Positions 32,867 to 45,808 of a stretch of DNA of 64,000 nt are shown here, one piece after another. The position numbers were made by a program, and so were the translations under genes. This DNA comes from Oryza sativa Japonica Group (lineage: Eukaryota > Streptophyta > Magnoliopsida > Poales > Poaceae). How positions within the stretch are numbered: the first letter of the stretch is position 1; the number at the start of each line of letters is the position of its first letter. Where the stretch lies: assembly GCF_034140825.1 (NCBI RefSeq), contig NC_089037.1:30895001-30959000 (forward strand), given 5' to 3'. The notes below the pieces were generated by a model. The model was not told the DNA's origin. It searched no databases and saw only the letters and a program-made list of their open reading frames with translations.

Positions 32867-35800
32867 CTAGCTGCCTTCCTCCTCGGTGCCCTTGAGGTAC
32901 TCCCCGTCGCCGCTCTGGGCGCCGGAGTTGGCGCCCCGGACGTCGACGGACAGCGAGGTGGACCCCTCCTTGCCGCCGCCGCCGCCGCCGCGTCCGAAGT
33001 CGGAGAACACGCCGGCGTTCATCATGCTGTTACCGGCGCCACCGCCGCCGCCGCCGCCGCCCATGCTGGCCTCGCCGTGGAGGATGCTGAACCCGCTGGT
33101 GGTGCCCCCCGAGCCCATGCCCAGCTGCCCGTGCGCCGCCGCCGCCTGCTGCTGCTGCTGCTGCTGGAGCGGCGACAGCGCCGGCTGCGCGTACATCATC
33201 GAAGACCTCGCCGCCATCAGCGACTGCGGCGCCATCATCTGCGCCGACTGCTGCGGCATGTACCTCGCCCCGGACTGCATCATCAGGTTCGACGGATACT
33301 GCATCCATGCACAATGCAGCCGCCATTGATGACTTCACTCATCCTCAAATCAAACACCAACAAACACGACTCACTGATCATCGCCAGCAGCACAATTACC
33401 TGGGACATGGCGGCCGTCTGCGGCGGCTGGCTGTCGGCGATGGCGGCGAGGTACATGAGATTGTGCTGGAGCTTAGCTTGGTTCCTGCAGCGACAGACAC
33501 GCGAGGATGGTCAGCTTGTGAGCTGCCTGTAGGGCAAATGCAAAACGCCGCGCCGCAAGCGAAAACGTGGGTGGATTGCTCAGTCGATGCAAAGCTCCAA
33601 ACTGATGTGTTCCCTTCCCGGTACAATCCAAGAAAGATAGCAGCAGCAGTGAACAACAGGAGAGCGTATGCACATGAACATGCATGCAACTCGTATTACT
33701 ACTACTACGTGACATGATGATGATTGAAAAATGAGGAGGCTTTGGATCGAGTTTGCTTCTGTGCGGTGGCTGGAAAAGATACTGTGGAGGATGGCAGCAA
33801 ACTGTTCTGTGACATTGACAATACACACAACAGAAATAGTGCACTGAACAAGGAACAGTACTTTTCTAGTACAAGCCACTCACTAATAATTTATTTAACA
33901 GGAGGGTGCTAGGTATAGTATTAACCTGCCCATGAGTTAACACTAATTCAACCATCATTGTGGAATCACCTGTAACACCTAATGGAATATTTCACCAAAG
34001 AACATTGTACTACTTGATTAGTTGATTTATCCAGAATACTCCTAGTAGATTCTAGTTTCTTGAACCCTGACTGAACAAAAGCTAGACATTCCTTTTGCAG
34101 TTAACAAAGCCTAAAGACTATATTACCAAACAAGACATCTCTGATAGAGCAAAAGCTACAGAAAGAACAGCAACTTCAGAGTTTTCACAGCACTCCATGA
34201 TAACAGGGAGATCAAGATCAAACTCACCGAGCGCACTCTTCCACCTTCCCATTGTTCTGGTTGTCAAGGATGGCCAGGATCAGCTGCTTGTTCTCATCCA
34301 GATACTGCACAGTTTCAAGGTTGAATCTTTGCATGTTAATACGTCATTACATTTCAAAGTCTTTATCATCAATACTAACAAAAGATAGTACTGCATGCAT
34401 GCCTTGAATATATTGCAGTTCATTGCACAAGATTTGGTTGGTACTATCAGTTTATCACCAATGACATATGCATGAATATACTCCTAGCACCAATGAAGTA
34501 CTAGACTGGAGATTGGCGTCCTGATTCTAGAGCAGAACCACACAAGATCTGATTGCCAGCCTATCATCTCAAACTGAGGACCAATCATGAACTGGCACGA
34601 TAGCATGCAAGCAGGTTATCAAAGAATAGGCCAAGCAGACCGGGCCCCTGGTTGTTATATCGGCCTTTAGCCATAAAGCTCACATCTTTTAGGGGTCTAA
34701 CAGTCAAAACTGCAACCTGTGGCATTCTAGTACAGCACAAGCCAACCTACATTCCCAGTTTCTCACCAACATGAACAAGGACCAGATCTTGTATGGTATG
34801 TCCTTCTGAAGAAAAAAGAAATATTTTTTAAATCAAAGATTGCAAATTGGATTTCGGATATGGAAAGGAGATATTTATGTAAATCTCACAGCATTTCTTG
34901 CTCCCTTTTGTTGGACGATTGCACATGATACATTTACATGGAAAGGGGGCCAAGATTTATTGGTGGTCTGCAATGGCAGATGCAGGGAACAGGTCTGGCA
35001 TGTTTACTAGTTGCCAAATACGAGTGGTGGGGGAGACACGACCATTGGCACAAGTCACCAACCAAAACAAGCTAAAAATAGGATTTAGATGGAGAGGGGG
35101 ATAAAGGATATGTAAAAAATCACCGCATCATGTGACTATGTGAGCAGCAAGAGCAAAAGAAAAGAAAAAAAAAGGACCAAATGGACAGCAACAGTTTGAA
35201 CTGCAGAGGAAATCAGATGTGAGGGACCATGTTTGAAGACATGAGAATACAGGGAGAAGACTAGAGGACGAGAAGATAAATCAACATCATGAATATAAGA
35301 GGATCATGCCCTTTCTATTTGACCAAACAAAATAAAGAAAAAAAAGGCTGCCCTAGAACTATTTTTTAAATATGATGGAAAAAACGTGTTGTTCGACAAA
35401 TCATGTTGGGAATTAACGGAGAAAGCGAAATAGATCAGATGAACAAGATGTAAGAACAGAGAAAAAAAAAAGAAGGGAAACTTTAGTTCATTTCAGATTT
35501 TTTTTTGCCAGATGTTTCAATGGATACAAAAGAGGATCAACAACCACGAGCAAACAAGAAAGATAGCATGAGCATAAACGCATAATGAAATAGAAAAGGG
35601 GAACACAAGAAAAGATAAAACTTCTTTTTCAGATACTCACAGACCAACCAACGAATCAAGAACGAAGAAAAAAAGAGTTTGATACAAATGATTCAAGAGA
35701 AAAAAAAAGAAAGGAAAGAAGAGAGATCACGGAACCAAAAACAAAAAGCAAGAAATGAAAAACAAGAGAGAGACAAACAGACGATAAAATGGGAGAGATT

Positions 35801-35911
35801 TTGGGGAGAGGGGATCATGACCTGCTGAATGAGATCAGTGGTGACGGTGGTAGGGGAAGCATATCCCCCCATCATGCCCTGGTTCATCTGCATCAGGTGT
35901 TGCTGCTGCAT
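32867..35911 (-). CDS. GIF1: GRF-interacting factor 1 (GIF1/AN3 type, SSXT family), 227 aa, four exons
   Basis: Exons on the minus strand are 35911-35822, 34304-34228, 33484-33400 and 33298-32867. All borders are GT/AG and phases agree (90 + 77 + 85 + 432 nt). The N-terminal SNH/SSXT domain, about residues 17-75, includes TTDLIQQYLDENKQLILAIL and CARNQAKLQHNLMYLAAIAD. Next is a Met/Gln-rich region with a seven-Gln tract, then a Gly-rich segment and an acidic end (GTEEEGS). GIF proteins have no DNA-binding domain. They bridge GRF transcription factors to SWI/SNF remodelling complexes and promote cell proliferation; rice GIF1 is known to control organ and grain size. The sequence agrees with what I recall of OsGIF1. 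Intron 1 (1517 bp) is AT/A-rich and intron 2 is 743 bp. Neither contains an obvious transposon. Confidence 0.95.
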
Positions 35912-36240
35912 TCCAATCAAAAACCTTTATACCCTTCCCCCCTCCTCTACTCCTCACAGCTGCAGCAAACTCCTTCCTTTTCTTTTCTTCCCTCTGCTTC
36001 TTCCTCTCTGTCTCTCCACTTCCTCTCCCTCTGCCGGTGAAAAGAGAGAGAGAGGAGCAGGAGAGGTTTCTTTCTGGTTTCTTGGGGGGTTTTGGGCGAT
36101 GATGAGAGGAGGAGGGTTTTGGTTGGCCGTCTCCTCCTTTCGCTTTGCTCGTTGGTTTTGGAGTGGAGTTCTTTAAAAAGAGGGTGAACCAGTTGCAGAG
36201 ATTTTCTCTTCAGTTTTTTTTTCTTCAGTTTTGGTGACAA
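35912..36240 (-). promoter_or_regulatory. GIF1 5' leader and proximal promoter
   Basis: In the sense direction the 250 bp before the ATG are rich in CTCTCTC/TTCCTC, typical of a plant 5' UTR. TTTTTAAAG on the minus strand at about 36170-36180 is the best TATA-like candidate, about 265 bp upstream of the ATG. Transcription start is not determined. Confidence 0.45.
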
Positions 36241-37395
36241 AGTTTAATTTAGTGGATCGTTTTTACCATGCAACTTTTTACCACACCTACCATAAAAGCT
36301 CAGTAACTTTCTATACTTGGACACCTGCACATTAAAGAATTGGGACCACCACCACACATAGGGGAAAAAAGATAAAATTAATAAAGCCTGATTCGTATAG
36401 GCAGGTTGTCAAAAAAAAATAAAACAAAATTATGGCTGCACGCTCGAAGAGTATTTATGTCTGGGTTGATATGTCATGTTCAGGGTTTAACAATGGTTGT
36501 CAACACGGCAATTTTCAAGTTCAGGGACTGCATGATCTGATGAGCTTGTGGGCAGGATAGATTTTTGGAGTACTAAAACAACAGCAGATTCTGTGTCGAA
36601 GAACTCGTCGGTCACGAGTACAGAGAAGAATTCCAACAGGAGACGGCGTGGCTTGTTTGTACAGATGTGCTATATATGTAGCCTCCATACGACACATGGA
36701 AATACAAAATACAACTGGGAAAAAGAAAAGAAGAACGTTAATTCCATTCTAATCAGAGTTGTTGATGGTGGTAAACACCCAAAGTTATCGCGAAATGGAT
36801 CCTCCTTATAGAGTCTTGCCTGCAATTCATCAATTTTTTTCCTCGCTGGCTCTCTCCAGAGATAAACTTTTTTTTGAGAGAGAAAATCTCCAGAGATAAA
36901 CTGGAGTTACATTCTTTAAGATCGTATAAATTGGGCCACATCGATTTCATTTTTATCTTGTTGCAGTTACTTGACCAGGATAAGGATTAACAATTACTTT
37001 AACTTTACATTAATAAGCTAATCATGGTCAATATAACTTATACCCTACCGCAAAAGTAGTAGGGCCAAAATTGGCTAATATTTTGGCACTGAAAAAAAAA
37101 GGTAAGGTGCAGAAGCAAAACACCCCTAAAAGTTATATTTAACCATTAGACTTAATTTCATAGAGACAACTGCATTTTCAAACGGAGCAAAACTGTTAAA
37201 GCATTCACATTACTTTGAAGTGATGAGTAGCTTAGCTCGGACTCGCCATGTCGAAGCTTTGCCTGTAGCTCGGCTACATCCATGTCCCCATGAGACTTTT
37301 TCATTGCTTTGAAGAGAGCATGGTTGCCTTTCAAGTTTCAACAGGGCTGAGGCAACTCTTGCTCAGTAGCCAGGACATGGATGGCAGCTGTGTTA

Positions 37396-37605
37396 GGCTG
37401 TGTTCGGAAGTACGTGATACCAACCCACACAGTATACACGGAAAACGGAGCGGTTCATTAGTGCGTGAATTATTAAATATTTGTTTTTTTCAAAAATAGA
37501 TCAATAATATGATTTTTTAAGTAACTTTCGTATAGAAACTTTTTTTAAAAAAAAAAACACCGTTTAGCAATTTGAAAAGCGTGCACACGAAATACGAGGG
37601 AGAGG
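37396..37605. repeat. AT-rich dispersed repeat ('accgtttagcaatttgaaaagc' family)
   Basis: Begins near GTGTTCGGAAGTACG and contains ACGGAGCGGTTCATTAG, TAACTTTCGTATAGAAACTTTT and CACCGTTTAGCAATTTGAAA. It is the best preserved of four copies in the window (12795, 37396, 49220 and about 63510). The termini look inverted only weakly. Confidence 0.65.
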
Positions 37606-39749
37606 GTAGTACCAATGAAGGCTCGATATTTGTTGGGCCTCACTTGTCAGTTAGACCCAAGGCCATAGAAGGACACAAGTCTCATTGTGCAATCTAACCA
37701 TAAGTAGAGTCCACAGAATAAGTTGGCATGAATGGAAAGCAACTAATGTCGAGGATAGGACCTTCACATTGAGGTCGGACTCCTCTCTCCCATGTTGCAC
37801 AACCTCGTTTCGCCCAAGAATGGGTGTCCCTTATTTTCTCTACGTTCCTTGCTAGGCTACGGCTTACACGTACGTGACGTGAAATCTGTGCTCGACCGAA
37901 TGACACATACACACATTGTTAAAATTGCGTCCCCAAAACATATTTAATTCCTTGTCCTCCTCCTACCCCATCCCATGAGTCTAAGTGGCATCAACCAAAT
38001 TGAAAAGAAAGCGGCAACGTGACCAACACGATTGGGAAAGTGATAATGATCACATTAGAGGGGAGAAGAAGGGCATGTTATCATAGACGTTGTTGTGAGG
38101 CCCACCATCGTCGGCTACATATTCCCCATGCCGCCATGGAGCTCATTCCTTATCCATATACTACAGACCTTGTCGTGCAGAGTCGATGCCACATAGAAAG
38201 GGAAAGGCCTACACATCTGGGGATCTTTGTACCATAGAAGGGAGAAGGGGGGAATTTTATATATATTTCTGAATTTTTTGGGCATTTAGTAAAAAATGTC
38301 TACTTTTTTATACAAACTTAGAAAAAAAAACATGAGGACTAGAGTAGAAAATGCTACCCCATCCGTTAAAAAAAATAACCTATGATAAAATGTGACATAT
38401 CTTAGAACAATAAATATACAAAGTCCAATGAACCTTATGTTGTTTTTTTTTTGGTTTTTTTGAACGGTGAGTGTATGTCCTAGCGGTCTAATTCAATGTA
38501 TAAAATTCCACAACACGTGGAGGGTAAACTAGTTTCCAAATGGGAGAAACCATATTACACTGGTAATTGGGTTTGCACCGTGAATTTGGCAGGGTCCGGG
38601 GCTAACCACAAGGCCTGTCAAGAGGGACGGCACGGCATAACGCATACTACGGCATACCCGTCCCGCGCCGCAAAACCAACCCAACACGGCCCAACCCCAA
38701 CCCCCAAACCAACCGCCAACTCCAACTCAGCGCCAACACGCTTGGGGAGAGAGAGATTTTCACCTCTTTTTGTCGTACGCGCTCGGTTTTTTCACCGCTA
38801 GCCACACCGCCGCTCCGCTACACACCAAAACAACAACTTTTTTTTTTTATTTTTACAGCCAGGCTACATACAGCCTGTGCCCCCGCACGCTGCACGCAGT
38901 CACTGCAGACACATGCTGTTGCTGTTGCCATCTCACACGCCCTCTCATGCAATGCAATGCATAGCCAGTGTAGCTGACTGACGACCTGCACGCAGAGCCC
39001 AATGGCTGGTGTTGCGTCATCTGACTCAGCGACCTCACCCCAGAGGTTAAAAAGAAAAAAGAAAAATCGCCCTGTCTGACCTGACCTTCTCCTCCCCCAG
39101 GCGGTAGTTACCCGCACTTTACTGCGTGCTCTGGGTGTTACGTTTGGTAAAAAAAGTTTTAAGATTCTTCTTGTATTTGGATGGGATAGAGGGAGGCAGC
39201 CTCTCCAGATTCACTGTACGTAGTAGATTATGTCCTAGTATACAAGTATTAGGTTGAGTTTTTTTTTTTTGAAGAATGAAGTATACAGGAAGTACGTAGT
39301 AATCAGTTAAAACAATTTATTAGAAAATAAAATTTAGTTTGTAGGTAAGACTTTTATATGTTTGTTCGTAGTAATTTAAAAGTTAACATAAAAAATTACA
39401 TTGAAAATAGCTTAAAATTAACTTTAAAATTAAACTTAAAATTTAAATTTTAGCTTATGTATAATTCAAAGAGTACTATATTACGCCAGCAGGTGGAAAG
39501 AAAGGAAGTCAAGGAGAACCCTACAACATGTCACACTCATCTCACTTTTGGCTCCCCGTGAAACACCTGGTTTTGCTATCACGACATGATATCACATTGG
39601 TACCAGTGTTTGTGAAATTAATTAAGGAGCAGTTTAAAACCAAATGATATTTATCAAATAGTAATTCATAGTGACAAAATATTCCACGAAGAAATGATGA
39701 GTGCGCGTTCAACTGTTCATCTTGTGGGCAAATAAACCAATAAACATTA

Positions 39750-40004
39750 CTCCCTCCATCTTAAAATACAAGCATTTTTAGCATAGTGGTAAGTCAAATA
39801 TTTTTACCTTTAACTATTACTAGTAAAAAAAATAAAAAAGTTAATTACGTAAAATTAATATTACTAGATTTATCATTAAACAAACTATCATAATATGCAA
39901 CTCTTTTTATTTAAAATATTTTACATTATAAATATTGTTGATTAAGTAGCATCTCAAAAACTGCGTCGAAGTTTAAAAATATTTATATTTTGGAACTGAG
40001 AGAG
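39750..40004. mobile_element. Stowaway MITE
   Basis: Ends CTCCCTCCATCTTAAAATA and TATTTTGGAACTGAGAGAG with TA on both sides (39748-39749 and 40005-40006). 255 bp, AT-rich, non-coding. Confidence 0.8.
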
Positions 40005-40690
40005 TATATAAAAAGAGTGCCATTTACTGTGAGTTCCTCCGCATGTTACTCCTCAAACTGAACAGGAAAGCACGATCAGTTGGGTGATAAGGCGGGCAAC
40101 TCCAAAAGGGACGGCACGAGTCCCACTCCAGCAGTAAGCACTGCCCTGCGTTTCACTCACGGGGTGAACATTTCGGACAATATTAGCAGCAGCCTTCCCC
40201 TCTCTCTCTCTCTCTACTCATACTAATACCACACTTTTAGTATGAAGTATCAAAGGGCCCGTTCGGATTTGAGAAAAATGAAGGATTCAACGACGGTAGA
40301 ACCATTTGTTTCAAGGGATTTGATCCCATGAAGAACTAAAAGAAAAAAAGTTCCTTTCATGTGGTTTCTACAGATAAACAAAGGAAAGTTGACATCCACT
40401 CCAATATCTTTATTCATTTCCTATGTTCTTATTTTATTCTGTCTGAACACGTGTTTTTACAACTCTACCTTAAGAGTCCATGTGTTTCCTACGTGTTTTT
40501 ATCCTATTTTATGATTTTCCTATTGTTTTTATAATCTATACTAATTCCTACGTTAAAAAAAAAACTCAATCTAGCTAGGACGGATGTAATCTCCTTCTAG
40601 TATAATAAATTTGAAATCTAGACAAAATTTGCTGTATAAGGATAAGTTATTTTTTTTAGCGTAGAGGAAATACTAGTGCATACTACTATG

Positions 40691-41015
40691 GCCCTGCTTG
40701 GATCCGGAGGGCTATTTAATAGCCCTTCGGAATCTTGCTATTTGGGATTATTAAACGTAGATTTTTGACAAAACCCATTTCATAACCTCTAGACTATTTT
40801 GCGAGACGAATCTAACGAGGTATATTAATCTATGATTTGCTACAATGATGTTACAGTAAGCAGCCACTAATCATGGATTAATATACATCATTAGATTCGT
40901 CTCGCAAAATAGCCTAGGGGTTATGAAATCAGTTTTATCGGTAATCTACGTTTAATACTTCTAAATAACAAGATTTCAGAGGGCTATTAATAGCTAGAAA
41001 GATACAAACAAGTCC
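40691..41015. mobile_element. Foldback MITE with long internal inverted repeat
   Basis: The left half contains CATAACCTCTAGACTATTTTG, GCGAGACGAATCTAACGA and TTAATCTATGATT (the first in two parts). The right half contains the inverted equivalents AATCATGGATTAA, ATTAGATTCGTCTCGCAAAA and TAGCCTAGGGGTTATG. Ends are near GGCCCTGCTTGGATCC and AACAAGTCC. The shared GAGACGAAT core links it to the GGCCTGTTTAG-type MITEs of the window. Confidence 0.7.
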
Positions 41016-41543
41016 TATATTCCGAATAAACCCTCGAATTGCATTGATCATATCAGCACATAAACAACTGGTGTCAAGGACTAGGAGTACATATGCATCA
41101 ACCCCACATGAACCTTGGATGGAGCTAGATGATCGATAAGCATGGTACTCCAGTACGACGTGTGGTGTCAGATGAGGTGATGATCATCAAGGGCAGAAGG
41201 CCAAGCCATAGCCAGCTAGTAGGGTTTGAAAGCTGACATGGATTTGAAGCTCAGATGGACCCCCTGCCGGACCGAGGGGCACCGTGGTCCGTTTGACCGT
41301 CCCATCCGCACCAGGATTCAGTTGTTAGCTGCTTCAATCGCTTTATAAAAATAAGCTAAACGGTATACTTGTAAATAAAAAATAATTTATAAATAAAACT
41401 TTTATATACGTATTTTTAACGATCTAGAATTACCAGACTTGGAAAGTAAAGAGCAAAATTATGTAAATTATTTTAGCTTTGTCCTAAACTTAAGAAGATT
41501 CCGGTTCCGCCAATGAGGCCACCGACTCATTTCACAAACCTTA

Positions 41544-41690
41544 GGTTATGTTTAGTTCCACGTTAAAATTAGAAGTTTGACTAAAATTGAAAGTTTGAAG
41601 AAAAAAGTTAAAAGTTTATGTGTGTAGAAAATTTTTAATATGATAAAAAAGTTGAAAGTTTAAAGAAAAAGTTGAAAACTAAACGAGCAC
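41544..41690. mobile_element. Short MITE (TGTTTAGTTC termini)
   Basis: Begins GGTTATGTTTAGTTCC and ends AACTAAACGAGCAC, with internal AAAGTTTGAAG/AAAAGTTGAAAG words. Same family as 13279-13418. Confidence 0.65.
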
Positions 41691-41774
41691 TTAGTTTCCA
41701 GAGCGGTTTCGTTGATCACTGTTCGGTTGTCAATATGTATAACAACATCCTTATATTTATGGATGATGCGAGTA

Positions 41775-42290
41775 CTCTCTCTATCGTAAAATATAAAAGA
41801 AGTGTCTCATCCTTCTAAAATCTCTTATATTTTAAGACGAATATAGTAAATTTATAAAACTTCAGTAGTTATTAAAGCTTGGATTTGTAGAGGCAGTTTG
41901 AGCATGTGTTTACAACATATTACTCTCTCCATCCTAAAATATAAGAAACTAAGATTAGATGGGATATTTTTAGTACTATAAATCTGGACATGCTGCCTAC
42001 GTCTAGATACTACGAATATGGACATGCTGCCTACGTCCAGATTCGTAGTACTAGAAAATGTCCGATCCGGTTCTAAGGCCATGTTTAGATTACAACTTTT
42101 TTCTTCAAACTTTTAACTTTTCCGTCACATCGAACTTTCCTACACACACAAACTTCCAACTTTTCCGTTACACGTTTCAATTTCTTCAAACTACTAATTT
42201 TAGTGTGGAACTAAAAACAGACTACTACATCCGTCCTAAAATGTAAGCATTTTTATCTATAAATCTGGATATTTTGGGACGGAGGTAGTA
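41775..42290. mobile_element. Cluster of Stowaway-like and TGTTTAG MITEs
   Basis: 41775-41846 is a very short Stowaway-like element (CTCTCTCTATCG...GACGAATATAG). 41923 onward begins another (CTCTCTCCATCC). Its right half runs into a TGTTTAG-type MITE at about 42078-42220 (GGCCATGTTTAGATTAC...GTGGAACTAAAAACAG). 42226-42290 carries a further CATCCGTCCTAAAATG...GGGACGGAGGTAG element. Exact nesting is unclear. Confidence 0.5.
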
Positions 42291-42370
42291 ATTCTTTATA
42301 TAGGACGGGGAGGGAGTAGTATGGACGAATTTCGCATGCTGCATCTGATAGTCTAGGATGTTAATTACTC

Positions 42371-43108
42371 CTAGGTAGGAGTAGTATAGGTCATAGGCAA
42401 GTCAAACACAAGGAACACGGAGCATTTAAGTTGGGGGTGTGGCAGGGGCACAACACAACTGCTGCTGCACAAGTCGAGGATGGAGCCAAAGGGGACATCA
42501 TAGAGGAGGGAGGTGAGAAGAAAGTTGCATTTGCACGAGAGGCGATTGACAGAGATGAGATGAGATGAGATGATAGGAGAGGAGGAGGACATGAGCTGAT
42601 GGGGCCATGCAGATGCAGATGCAGCAGCTGCAGCTGCAGCCTCTGCAGGGGTTGCAGCTGCAGCGCAGGTGCGAATGGGCCCTGGCCTGGCGCCGCGCCG
42701 GCCCATCGCCCCCCCTCCTCCACCGGAGCCCGATAAAAAAAACGAGACCGAATCTTTGACCGCGTCCACGTCGTGAGTGACAGCCTCCATCACCCTAGCG
42801 AAATGAAATGAGGATGTAGCACTAGTAGAGGTATGTGCCGGCCTGCTCTGTCATCTGGTTATTTTTGTTTGTGTACTTGATTTATTTTTAAACGTTTATC
42901 TAGTAGTATAAATTATTTTTTCATAACTTGATTATCAGTCTTACTTACTCTGTCCCAAAATAAATTAACTTTGAATAGAATGTGACCTATCTTAAGATAA
43001 CAAGTTCACATTCTATTTTAGATTAAGTTATTTTTAGAATAAAGAAAATAAAAATAAATTAACCTAGAATTATAGGATCAATAAATTTGGACATAGATAT
43101 TTATTTTA
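42371..43108. other. GC-rich island without a recognised gene, then AT-rich flank
   Basis: 42590-42730 repeats GCAGCTGCA and GATGCAGAT words and has an open frame rich in Ala on the minus strand. There is no domain, no splice evidence and no conserved motif. At 42950-43080 a Stowaway-like fragment (CTCTGTCCCAAAATAAATTAA) appears. Confidence 0.4.
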
Positions 43109-43434
43109 GGCCTTGTTAGATCTAAAAAATTTTAGCCAAAAATATCACATTAAATGTTTGGACACATACATAGAGCATTAAATGTGAAAAAAACCAATTG
43201 CACAGTTTGCATGTAAATTACGAGACAAATCTTTTGAGACTAATTACGTTATGATTTAACAATGTGGTACTACAATAAACATTTTCTAATGACGGATTAA
43301 TTAGTTTTAATAAATTTGTCTCGCAGTTTACATGCAGAATCTATAATTTATTTTGTTATTAGTCTATATTTAATACTTAAAATGTGTGTCCGTATACTTT
43401 AAAAATTTCACAACCAAATAACTAAATACTGGCC
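43109..43434. mobile_element. Tourist-like MITE (GGCC-TGTTTAG family)
   Basis: Ends GGCCTTGTTAGATC and AACTAAATACTGGCC with TTA duplicated on both sides (43106-43108 and 43435-43437), the PIF/Harbinger target pattern. Internal blocks match 44183-44515. Confidence 0.85.
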
Positions 43435-43895
43435 TTAGAACGAAAAGAGTAGGGCTAGCGGTAGGGTAGACCTGCAGGCATAACGGAAATGGGCGTGGTG
43501 TGCGTAACGGCTGCTGGGCGACGCCTGTCAGGCCTGTCTCGCTCATGTGTCAAATCAGATCCCCCTGTCTCCTCTTGCAACGCAGTTGCTGCTGCTGGAC
43601 CCTGGTCCGGCGACTAGCACAGTATAGGGTTGTTCTCTGTTCCTAGTAGTAGTAGTAGTGGCGATTAATAAAGGCAAGTGCTCTGCCTGCCACGATTTCA
43701 AGATTGGATGATAGAGTAAAACCCAACCCGATAGCCATTGGAGGGCTTTTTCTTTGATAACCCCATGCAGCCCAGTGGGCACAATTACTGCCCTGTCAAT
43801 TGAAAAGTGTGTAACCCCACTAGCTTCTCGCACATGAACAATAATAAGCTGCTGGGTCGTCCGGGATTAGGCCATTTATTTAGGTGTAGTACTTA

Positions 43896-44002
43896 CTCCG
43901 TTCTTAAATATAATAAACTATGGGTGAATATAACAAGTTCATGTCCAGATTAATAGTCTCATATACATCCAAAATCTCTTATATTTTTAGAGACGAAAGG
44001 AG
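43896..44002. mobile_element. Stowaway MITE
   Basis: Ends CTCCGTTCTTAAATA and TTTTTAGAGACGAAAGGAG with TA on each side. 107 bp. Confidence 0.75.
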
Positions 44003-44076
44003 TACTATGTAGTTGTAGCCCGTATCACGACTTAAAATGCTACCAGTATTGTAGTAGTAGTACTCTCTTCATTATA

Positions 44077-44636
44077 TTCCCTCCGTCTCTTAATATAAGG
44101 GATTTTGGTGTTTTGCTTGTACTGTTTGACAATTCGTCTTATTTAAAAAAAATTAGAATTATTATTTATTTTTTATGACTTAGGCTGTGTTTAGTTCCTT
44201 TCAAATTTCCAACTTTTACGTCACATCAAATGTTTGGATACATGCATGGAGCATTAAATGTGGACGAAAAGAAACCAATTGCACAGTTTGCATGTAAATT
44301 GCGAGACGAATCTTTTGAGCCTAATTACGCCATGATTTGATAATGTGGTGCTACAGTAAACATTTGCTAATGATGGATTAATTAGGCTTAATAATTTCGT
44401 CTCGCAGTTTATAGCCGGAATATGTAATTTGTTTTGTTATTAGTTTACGTTTAATACTTCAAATGTGTGTTCATATACGTTAATTTTTTTTTTGCCAAAA
44501 CAACTATACACGGCCTTACTTTATTATCCAAAGTATTTTAAGCATAACTTTTCGTATTTTATATTTACACAAATTTTTTTAATAAGACGAGTGGTCAAAC
44601 ATTACAAGTATTCCTTATATTATGAGACGGAGGGAA
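44077..44636. mobile_element. Stowaway-type MITE interrupted by a second MITE
   Basis: Ends TTCCCTCCGTCTCTTAATAT and ATATTATGAGACGGAGGGAA with TA at 44075-44076 and 44637-44638. The inner arms also match (TTGACAATTCGTCTTATTTA against TAAGACGAGTGGTCAAAC). A complete TTA-flanked MITE sits inside at 44183-44515, so this element is the older one. Confidence 0.85.
44183..44515. mobile_element. Tourist-like MITE nested in a Stowaway-type MITE
   Basis: Begins GGCTGTGTTTAG, ends CTATACACGGCC, and is flanked by TTA (44180-44182 and 44516-44518). Internal blocks ACATGCATGGAGCATTAAAT, TTGCGAGACGAATCTTTTGA and AATTTCGTCTCGCAG mark the same family as 43109-43434 and 17184-19033. Confidence 0.9.
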
Positions 44637-44638
44637 TA

Positions 44639-45808
44639 ATATAAATGTAACATATATATCACGGATGTCACGTAGCTGTTCAGATTTGTAGTTATAAAAA
44701 GATTTGTAGTATATCGGAAGTTTGGAACGGAGGGAGTATCCAGTTGGTGCAAATCATGCTACTCGTAGTAGCTCGTGTTGCATGTTGGATCGAGTCAGTC
44801 TTGGCAGCAGTCCAAGCAAAAAACGTGTCACCGGCTCACCGCTCCTCCATTCCTGACAAACTTAGTATTGGAGTAGTATCGAATCGAAAGGACGTTAGTA
44901 ACAAGTTTTTTCTTTACATGATCAAATGAAAGTACGACTAGTGGGTTGCATGTGTCCAACCAACGGAACTGGATCGCATGATTTGGACGACGGGATGCAC
45001 GGCCGGACGCACGTACGCTGGCGCGGGGCGTGCGGTCGCAAGGCGCACATGCGTGTTGGCCAACGCCACCGGCCGGCCACGGCCAGTGGCTTGCCTCCCC
45101 TGTTGGTGTTTCCGAGAGATTTTTGCCTGGACTTTCGCCGCGAACTCGTCGAAATTTTGACGAAACTACGTACGTTGGACGCGCTGAATGGCAGCAAGCA
45201 GCAAGGTCGACTAACTTGACAGACATAAACGCTACTAGCTTCCGCGCAAATAGTATTTATGTGTTGCGTCCTTGGAAGTTCAGACAACAACAATAATAAC
45301 GAAAGGAAACCGTTGTCAGTTCTTTTCAAATATTAAGTGAATTGTCCGTTTATTTATCTGTTTAGGTTTTTAATTAAACTGTTCAATACATGCAACTAAA
45401 TATGTGGTATCAGAGTTAGCGATCTTGAGTTTGGGTCTGGTGTGCAAGAAAAGTGTTGGAACGTAAACTGAATTATTTGTCTTTTTTATTGATTTATACT
45501 TTTTTGGTTGAACCGATCGATGCATGAAATACAATAAATTCAGGCACACCTCAGTCACATATATCTCTCTCGAGCCCATAGATATTGACGACGTAGTAGT
45601 AATAGACTAATAGTTGTGCCGGGTAGCCGTGAAACGGAGGCAACGGCATCACACCATTCGGTTCAGTGAAACGCACGCACAGACCGCTTCTCGGTTTGAC
45701 TGAGTTCTAATCAAAACCCTTCACTAGTTGACTTTAAGCAACATTCTTGCACAATTTCACAGCAATTAGCATGCAAAAACCTGCATGCCTCGTCTGTAGC
45801 AAGTCCTG
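44639..45808. other. Gene-free stretch upstream of the secreted peptide gene
   Basis: The GC-rich segment at 44980-45190 has overlapping frames in several phases but none with a recognisable domain. Sequence close to 45809 is presumably the peptide gene's promoter. Confidence 0.45.

Larger units (their letters stand above)
36241..40690. other. Gene-free stretch upstream of GIF1
   Basis: No credible coding exon. Identifiable repeats are listed separately at 37396-37605 and 39750-40004. A fragment at about 38560-38760 has GC-rich sequence with CAACACGGCCCAACCCC words but no protein. At about 39290-39480 and again at 41330-41480 are AT-rich segments that resemble each other loosely (ACTTTTATATxxGTxxxT). 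Confidence 0.45.

Noticed and set aside
32886-33532. Open frames on the + strand opposite GIF1 exons 3-4
   Set aside because: Shadows of GC-rich GIF1 coding sequence; the minus-strand reading is a known protein with correct splicing.
42371-42793. Ala-rich 140-aa frame on the minus strand as a gene
   Set aside because: The frame depends on GCAGCTGCA repeats, lacks any motif and has no clear promoter or splice partner.
44828-45329. Overlapping frames around 45.0-45.2 kb as a small gene
   Set aside because: Five frames on both strands are open in the same GC-rich patch with no recognisable protein, so the openness is compositional.
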